DNA of 64,000 nt from assembly GCA_964016875.1 (NCBI GenBank), contig OZ024724.1:13558501-13622500 (forward strand), in the 5' to 3' direction. Position 1 is the stretch's first letter; every line of letters starts with the position of its first letter. The notes under the pieces were generated by a model. The model was not told where the DNA came from, searched no databases, and saw only the letters and a list, made by a program, of their open reading frames with translations. Made by a program: the position numbers and the translations under genes. Shown one piece after another: positions 57,475 to 64,000 of this stretch. Source of the DNA: Fallopia convolvulus (Eukaryota; Streptophyta; Magnoliopsida; Caryophyllales; Polygonaceae).

Positions 57475-58288
57475 CTCTCTTCGTTTAAGTCTATTTAATC
57501 TTTTAAACTCAAATATTTGTCTAATTTTATTTGGCCTTTTAGATATTTTGCCCAACACTTTCCAAATTTATCCTCAAGTAAATGAATTGGAAAATATAAA
57601 GTGCATTACATGCACTAATCCATCCATACAACTATAAAAACTCTCCCTCTCAAAACAATAAATGTTCTATTTTTTTGATGCAAACTAATTATCCTACTAA
57701 TGTATCCTATTTGATTTACACAATCTTTTCCTTATTAAAATAATAATTAAAAATATTATAAAATACAAAAGACCACTAATAAATACTGAAATAAATTATC
57801 AATAGCACTTCTTTCTCACTCCTTAAAAATAGAAAGGAGGGAAAAAATATAATATTACATCAATTATAATCATAAAATTATATGCTTATATATGTATGCT
57901 TAACCTTTCATAAGCAAATACTTACGACTTATAAAATATTTTTCCTACACCAAATCAACCATTCGAAATTAAGGTTTAAAATCAATTTCCTTTCATTACT
58001 TTTTCTATCAAATCACACATATATTTTACTTTTTCCATCAAATCACACATATATTTTACATTTCTATTCTAATTCAAATAATGCACACATTTGTCTATGT
58101 CAACTTATAAATACCATAACTATAGACACGAAATTCTATCTCGTCCATCGGACGGGGCAAGCCATCTAGTTAGATTGGAAGTTGTAAGAAAAAAAGAGTT
58201 AATAGATAAGGGTATTTTGGTAAGAATATTATTTATCTTAATAAGTGTGTATATTGATCAAAAACTAATTAGACTTAGTCGGAGGGAG
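57475..58288. mobile_element. Stowaway-like (Tc1/mariner-type) element
   Basis: The left end CTCTCTTCGTTTAAGTCTA and the reverse complement of the right end, CTCCCTCCGACTAAGTCTA, are inverted repeats of the Stowaway CTCCCTCCGT type, each next to a TA (57473-57474, 58289-58290). At 814 bp it is long for a Stowaway MITE, so it may contain another insertion or be a deleted larger element. No transposase is present. Confidence 0.75.
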
Positions 58289-58484
58289 TACTCCGCATAA
58301 TTAAAAGCTAAAAATATTATAGTACTAGCAATAGAAATAGACTTGAAAACCGTACGAAAGATATCCAATAATCTATTATGAAGAATTTCTTTCTTCAGCC
58401 CCAAAACTTTTTTTTTTGGTTGGAAGGAGAGGCGGTACTCTCCGGCCCCTCAAGAGGGCGTTTTATTAATAAAGAGAAAAAGGG

Positions 58485-59225
58485 TTAAGTAGTCATCAAA
58501 CGGGGGATAGCCCGACCCCTTACATCATCAGCAAGCAGAATATTAATCCCCTCAGGCGGGGCAAGCAATACATGACAACCAACAGGAAAATTAAAAGTGA
58601 CAGACGCAATACGATCCGCTACAGTATTAGCTTCACGATACACATGACGGAATCGGATAACCCAATTCCTTCTAATAAAGCCTTGGCATTGTAAAACCAG
58701 GCTAGACAACGGATGACATTTATTTATTCTAGAGTTCAAAAGACGGATAGCCACTATAGAGTCCGATTCAAGCATTACCTGACGAAAGCCTCTCTCCCAA
58801 GCAATCTTCAGACCATTGAGTACACCCCACAACTCCGCCATGGGAACCGAGCACGTACCAATGTTGTGGACGAAGCCGCAAATCCAATTTCCGTTACTGT
58901 CTCTCAAAACACCTCCGGCAGCAGCCGCTTGACCATCTTTTACGGCCCCATCCGTATTAACTTTGATCCACCCCTCTTCCGGCTTTGCCCAAGATATAAC
59001 CTGCATAGACTTAGTTGTATACAAACCATGGAATGATTGTTTACCTGATACGCTCCAATATTCCCTTGCTCTTTCCAGCATAAACCCAGTCTTGTCAACA
59101 GCAACAATCTCGTTCCCGAAAACCCGAGCATTTCTCCATTTCCATGCCCACCAAATAATAGTGGCAAAGAGATCGTTCCAGCGCCCTTCCTCGAATCTTC
59201 TGCTGTCCAATATATTCACTCTCAA
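58485..59225 (-). pseudogene. LINE ORF2 C-terminus: RNase H
   Basis: 246 codons shifted relative to the main frame. WIKVNTDGAVKDGQAAAAGG with the first Asp, PMAELWGVLNGLKIAW with the catalytic Glu, ESDSIVAIRLL with the second Asp and YREANTVADRIAS with the final His/Asp-region Asn-Ala-Asp are all present, so the RNase H active site looks complete. The protein ends with RAIPRLMTT. Confidence 0.88.
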
Positions 59226-62160
59226 CCAAACAGCGAATTGGTCCTGGAAAAAAGGAACTACAAAAATTAGTAACCTGTAACTTCTCCCACACTCCTTTTA
59301 TAGAGGGGCAATCTCTAAAAAGATGAGTAAAAGATTCTTCCCCTTGATTACAGATAACACAGCTGGAGGAATTTGAGATATGTCTTCGGCTTCTCTCCAA
59401 ATTAGTCATGACCCCACCCTTACAAGCCAACCAAACAAAGCTCCGGACGCGTTCAGGAGTACGCAACTTCCAAATAGCATTGTAGAACAGCGTGTCCATG
59501 TCAGCATGATTCAAATCACCCGTAAGCAGGTGATAACCTGTAGAAACAGAGTAGTTTCCATCGGTTGTCGGCTTCCAACAGAGTTCATCTCCATCACTAT
59601 CCAATTCCGGATCAATTGCAACTGCGGACAGAAGCATCAACTTGGCGTGCGGCAGCATCGGCGACAGCCTATCCCAATCCCAGCAGCCTCTTTCATCGAG
59701 CCAGTACTCTTCAACAACTTCAAAAACTTGTTCAGCCGTGAGCGTCCCATTGATGCTGTAACACAGAGGTTCATCCCCAAGCCAAACATCAGTCCAAAAC
59801 CTGATGTGTGCACCATCACGTAACAGCCAGTTGGTCCCTTTAACCACCACCTGCGACGTCCCCGTTTGAATGGCTTTCCACACCTGCGAACACCCAGCTG
59901 ATCTTCCCAGCGCCTTATCCACATACTTCGCTTTAAGGACCGATGTCCACAGCTTACCATCTTCAAGAACAAAACGCCAACTCAGTTTTCCGGCTAAAGC
60001 GACGTTTAACTCGCCCATGGTCTTTATTCCGAGCCCCCCATGGCTTTTGGACTTGGTGACTTCTTCCCACGCAACTTTGTTCACCTTTCTAAATCCCCCA
60101 GTGCTGCCCCAAATGAAATTTCTGTTGATTTTATCTATCTGATTGCACATACTGCTAGGGAGAAGTACCGTAGACATAGTGTAGACCGGCAACGAGGAGA
60201 GGACCGAGTTCACCAAGGTAACTCTCCCGGCAAAGCTCAAAGAGCTTGTCTTCCATCCCGAAAGTTTGGCATTAAACTTATCCAGTAACCCTGAGTACGT
60301 ATCCTTAGACACTTTTTTATGAAGAATAGGCATTCCGAGGTAATTCCCCAAGTCTTTAGTAACCGTGAAACCACTAGCCTCTTCTAATCTCCTAACGAGC
60401 GATTGTCCGACATTAGGCGACACAAAAATTCTAGATTTATTCACGCTCACCTTCTGTCCAGAGGCAACACAAAACACATCGAGACACTTCTTGATAACCC
60501 GGACTTGCTCCACGGAGGCTTCCGCAAAAAGCATGATGTCATCAGCAAAAAACATATGAGAGAGCTTCGGACCATTCCTCGTTATAGTGATAGGCTTCCA
60601 ATCGCCCTTTTCAACAGCGTCAAGAATCAAATGACTAAGTCTCTCAATACACATGATAAATAAATAGGGCGAAATGGGATCTCCCTGACGCACCCCTCTA
60701 GAAGTCGTAAACTGACTAGTAACTTCCCCGTTCCAAAGAACCTGCATACGAGGAGAAGAGACACAAGTCATCACCCATCTAATCCACTGATCCGGGAACC
60801 CTGCAACCTTAAAAGTTTCCTCAATGAAATCCCAACTCAACCGGTCATATGCCTTTTCCAAGTCGAGCTTGAGAACCATCCATCCTTTAGACCCCCTTTT
60901 CCGTCTCATAGAATGGACAATCTCTTGAGCAACCACTATATTGTCGGTAATTAAGCGACCCGGAAGGAAACTTCCCTGAGTAGGACCGATAATATCCGAT
61001 ATAATGGGTTGAAGCCTATTGGTAAGAACTTTCGTAACAATCTTGTAAATAACGTTACATAGACTGATGGGCCGGAATTGGCTAATCTGCTCTGGTCTCT
61101 CAATTTTGGCCAACAAGACAATCAATGTATCGTTCACCCCTTCCGGCAGGGTCGACGAGCAAGTGAACTCCTTGACAAAATTCACGACTGAGCTTCCAAC
61201 AGTAGACCAACACCTCTTGAAAAATCCTGGCTGAAATCCATCGATTCCGGGCGACTTGAACGAACCCATATCCTTAGCTGCTGCCCAAACCTCCTCTGTA
61301 GAAACTTCTTTAACCAAACTCTGCAAATTCCCCTCTCCAACACTAGGAAAACCCCAAGACAAATCCGGAATAGTTCCCGAGACACAATCATCCTTGTTGT
61401 ACAGCTTGCTAAAATACTCAGTAGCTAAAAATTCAAGCTCCTCCTTGTTATCGATCCAATGACCCGATTCATCTCTAAGCCTTTCAACCCGGTTGTGTTT
61501 CCGACGTATGACAGTAGAAGTGTGGAAAAAGGCAGTATTCCTATCACCACAATTGAGCCACTGCTCACGCGACTTTTGGAACCAAAGTACTTCCTCTTGT
61601 TCAAGAGCTAACTCAATCTCCGATTGCAATTTAGCCTCCAACTCGAGCAAACTGCTAGAATTACCTCTACAAAGCTGCAATTGGACGTTGCTTAGGTGAT
61701 CTAAGAGCTCTTTTTTCCTTTGATGAATATTGCCAAAACCTTTTTTATTCCAAGAGATGAGCTCCCGTTTCAAAACCATAAGCGCACTCGGCGTGTCAAC
61801 ATCGTCACACCAGCTCTCTCTGATTTTGGCATCGAAATTCGGGTGAGAAATCCACGCCGCCTCGAAACGGAAAGGCCTTCTGTTTTTGTTAAAATCAGTC
61901 TTCGGTTCAAGAGCCAAAAGCAAGGGACAGTGATCAGACGAATACTTCGGGAGGTGACGGACATTAGCATCAGGCCAGCGGATGCGACCCTCCACGTTAA
62001 CAATAACCCTATCCAGACGCTTATGAACCACTTCTGTCGGCGATAATCTACGGTTCCATGTAAATCTTGGACCCGAGAAATCCATATCTACCAAATTGAG
62101 GGATTGCAAAAGCTCATGAAATTTCTGAGAGTCGGAATGCAGCCCACCAGAACCACCCAT
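59095..62160 (-). pseudogene. LINE ORF2: endonuclease end, reverse transcriptase, zf-RVT
   Basis: A 1,021-codon frame, the longest in the window. The frame really continues upstream: minus-strand text beyond 62160 reads VVHIFVVYGPPS and IIIGGDFNCIL with one TGA (complement at 62212-62214) between them. Within the frame: YSSDHCPLLLAL (endonuclease), SPGIDGFQPGFFKRCW, QFRPISLCNVIYKI, LDLEKAYDRLSWDFI, GVRQGDPISPYLFIMCIERL, catalytic FADDIMLFAEAS, then thumb and zf-RVT (CVICNQGEESFTHLFRDC). A frameshift at the A-run 59248-59253 separates it from RNase H. RT itself is intact at all motifs I can see. Confidence 0.92.
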
Positions 62161-62400
62161 CCGTTCATGATTGAAGAGTATACAATTGAAATCACCTCCT
62201 ATAATAATCGGTCACGAAACCCGAGAGACAGCATTTTTGAGATCTTCCCAGAACTTAATTCTCCTATCAGCCGAAGGCGGACCATATACTACGAAGATGT
62301 GGACAACTTGGCCCTGATCAGGATAACAGGCATGAATGAAATTACTGTTTTTTCTCCGAATCGTTAGATCAACTTTATTAGCTTTCCACTAACGGCTCAA

Positions 62401-62590
62401 ACATACAAGCCAAGCAAAATAGAGCTTGCTAGTGTGGTGGGTCTCACTTGCATTGACCGGCTATATCCGGTTTAATTCTTGAAAAAATATTATACAGGCG
62501 GGTCCAGTCATGCGAAGGGGCCGTACTATAATTGCAGGTCGTTTCCATGGTAGTTGGTAAGCATTTAGTGTGTGACCCTCTCTCCTTCAT
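62401..62590 (+). promoter_or_regulatory. Upstream region of the right-hand gene
   Basis: Unique sequence between the LINE and a CT-rich 5'UTR (about 62660-62750). No sharp TATA box; the LINE's truncated 5' end lies about 200-300 bp upstream of the probable transcription start. Confidence 0.3.
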
Positions 62591-63033
62591 ATTGAATCAC
62601 TCACATTATACGTGTGGAGCTTGTTTTTGAGTAGAAAATTGCGTGGAAGTGGTGAGAGTGCGAGAACAATAGTAATCGCTTCTGCTTCCACACTCTCTCT
62701 CACTCCTCGCATTTAGATTCGTTACTCTTCTTCTCCATTCCGTGCTTCTGCAATTTGATGATCAAATCGAACTGGGTATAAGTTTAATTCTGCTTTTCCC
62801 TTTTCAACCTGACGACATTGTGTGGTGGTGTTGGGATTTTCCCTCTTGCTTGTGCTATCGTATTGGTTTTTGTGCAACCTGTTGATTTTTCATTGATCGG
62901 ATTTTGGAAAAAAAGAGTTCTCAGCCTTGTAAACACATTTAATGTTGATTAGCCTTTGCTCGTGATTCATTTTATTTCTTACAGAGAACGAACTGTTGCT
63001 TCTGTTTACTTTAATGTCAGAAGGACGAGCATC

Positions 63034-63300
63034 CATGGATTCAGGTCTGGAAGAGTAGCTCCTCTCTCTCTTCTTCCTTAAATTCCGTGCTAAATTTGGT
63101 GTCTTAAAATTTCATAAATCTAATGTGGGTTTCTCGTGCTTTTTAATCTTTCAAGTATATTTCATTAGCTGAAGCAGTTAAAGCTGACTGTTTAATTATT
63201 TTTTTCCCCCAATTTTTTCAAGCCCTCAAATTTGAGATTCTGCAGAGCGCAAGGAATTGGGTGTTCCTCATTCAGAGAGGGGATATTAGTTAGGCCATCA
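63034..63300 (+). other. Possible spliced upstream ORF in the 5'UTR
   Basis: ATGGATTCAG at 63034 is followed by a GT donor-like GGTCTGG, and a TCTGCAG acceptor-like site lies at about 63240-63246. Spliced, the frame reads MDSERKELGVPHSERGY and stops; unspliced, it is a 7-codon frame. Either would precede the main ATG at 63408. Confidence 0.3.
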
Positions 63301-63407
63301 TCTGGGTTGATCCAATTTTTTGTGATTTGTGATTCTGGGTACATACAAAGAGTGGGTTTGAATTCCCAATTTGAGAGAATTTGTTTTAAGTTTTAGGGTT
63401 TTTGAGA

Positions 63408-63599
63408 ATGACGAAGTCCCAGTTGTGTTCTTCCAGAGTGATTTCACCATTCAAGGAAGAAAGTGGAGATGAAGAGCTTTCAGTACTCCCCAGGCATACC
63501 AAGGTGATAGTGACTGGGAATAATAGGACAAAATCTGTTTTGGTTGGCTTACAAGGTGTTGTGAAGAAGGCAGTTCGCCTTGGTGGATGGCATTGGCTG
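63408..63599 (+). CDS. First coding exon of a conserved plant protein, KOW-like (partial)
   Basis: ATG 63408 (MTKSQLCSSRVISPFK) to a GT donor at 63600 gives exactly 64 codons in phase 0. The sequence TKVIVTGNNRTKSVLVGLQG, then VVKKAVRLGGWHWLV, strongly resembles a conserved plant protein of unknown function; the GLQGVVKKA stretch with Gly and hydrophobic spacing is KOW-like, a nucleic-acid or protein-binding loop, but I cannot confirm that. The frame reads on into the intron only to a stop at 63647. No second exon is visible by 64000, so the gene continues outside the window. The leader is long, CT-rich and probably contains introns. Confidence 0.7.
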
Positions 63600-64000
63600 G
63601 TAATTATCTCCCTAATTTCTTCTCTTAATCATTGTCTGATTTTTTGAAGGACAAGTTCATACTTGCTTGAGCAATTGGTTTTCTAATCAAGTGTAAGAGC
63701 CATACAATTTGCATTGATTTAGTAATCAATGAATTGGAGTTGTTGGTGCTGATATTTTGAATTTTCATGTTAGAATATTTTCCACACTAATGCTGATGCA
63801 TGTGAATAGAATGAGGAGGGTCACATTAATCATGCTCAAGTCATGTGATCAGAAAGTTAATGGAGTAGTTGATATTTTGCATTTGATTTTATGTTGCAAT
63901 ATGTGAACTTGTATTTTGCATTTTTTTTGCCTATTATGTGATCCAATATGAGAAGTTTGGTCAAATTTTTAACAAGCCATTGCTAAATCTAATGAGATTA
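63600..64000 (+). other. Intron of the right-hand gene (to window end)
   Basis: T-rich, AT-rich sequence beginning GTAATTATC, with no exon-like frame. Consistent with a long plant intron. Confidence 0.6.

Larger units (their letters stand above)
58408..62400 (-). mobile_element. L1-like LINE (minus strand), 5'-truncated in the endonuclease
   Basis: A poly(T) run at 58408-58417 marks the 3' end. ORF2 can be followed on the minus strand from about 62395 in the endonuclease to the RNase H end at 58485. ORF1 and the start of the endonuclease are missing. A confident target duplication was not found, suggesting an older insertion than the other two LINEs. Confidence 0.88.

Overview
The window is nuclear plant DNA, most likely from a eudicot; I cannot name the species. 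It contains two host genes with GT-AG introns and a deep, nested layer of plant transposable elements: a Sirevirus-type Ty1/copia element, a chromodomain Ty3/gypsy element, L1-like LINEs with DUF4283 ORF1, a Helitron, a hAT element and a Stowaway-like element. There are no operons and no bacterial features.

Layout. 1-3.6 kb: 3' part of an LTR element with one gag-like frame and a 3' LTR from 2729. 3.6-7.75 kb: an AT-rich block, probably a DNA element, holding a small spliced gene-like unit and about 2 kb of degenerate ATGAATAA-type repeats. 8.0-10.7 kb: Ty3/gypsy remnant with gag-like and protease parts only. 11.0-11.97 kb: minisatellite, a 20-bp palindrome and (AAT)30. 11,975-22,930: a nearly complete Sirevirus (LTRs, gag, pol, env-like frame), inactivated by stops and frameshifts, with the outer end of its 3' LTR missing. 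24.3-24.8 kb: LINE tail. 24,811-26,070: small Helitron. 26,083-35,404: full-length L1-like LINE with a 15-bp target duplication; a DUF4283 ORF1-only retrocopy is nested in its ORF2.

35.5-39.2 kb: an intact SR45a/transformer-2-like SR splicing factor gene (six coding exons, 238 aa, plus a 5'UTR intron). It is bracketed by two LINE insertions, one about 120 bp upstream of its likely core promoter and one about 540 bp after its stop. 42.3-43.7 kb: non-autonomous element with about 110-bp inverted repeats. 45,089-55,757: a small hAT element (8-bp target duplication) split by a 10.1-kb minus-strand chromovirus with a 5-bp target duplication. 57.5-58.3 kb: Stowaway-like element. 58.4-62.4 kb: minus-strand LINE with a 1,021-codon frame. 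62.5-64 kb: promoter, 5'UTR and first coding exon of a conserved plant gene that runs off the window.

The insertion order can be read from junctions: Helitron, then LINE into its 3' edge, then the ORF1-only retrocopy into that LINE; and hAT, then chromovirus into it. The most notable observations are the compensatory change in a perfect palindrome between the two Sirevirus LTRs, the ORF1-only LINE-like retrocopy, the insertions hugging SR45a, and the chromovirus whose coding region looks more decayed than its LTR divergence suggests.
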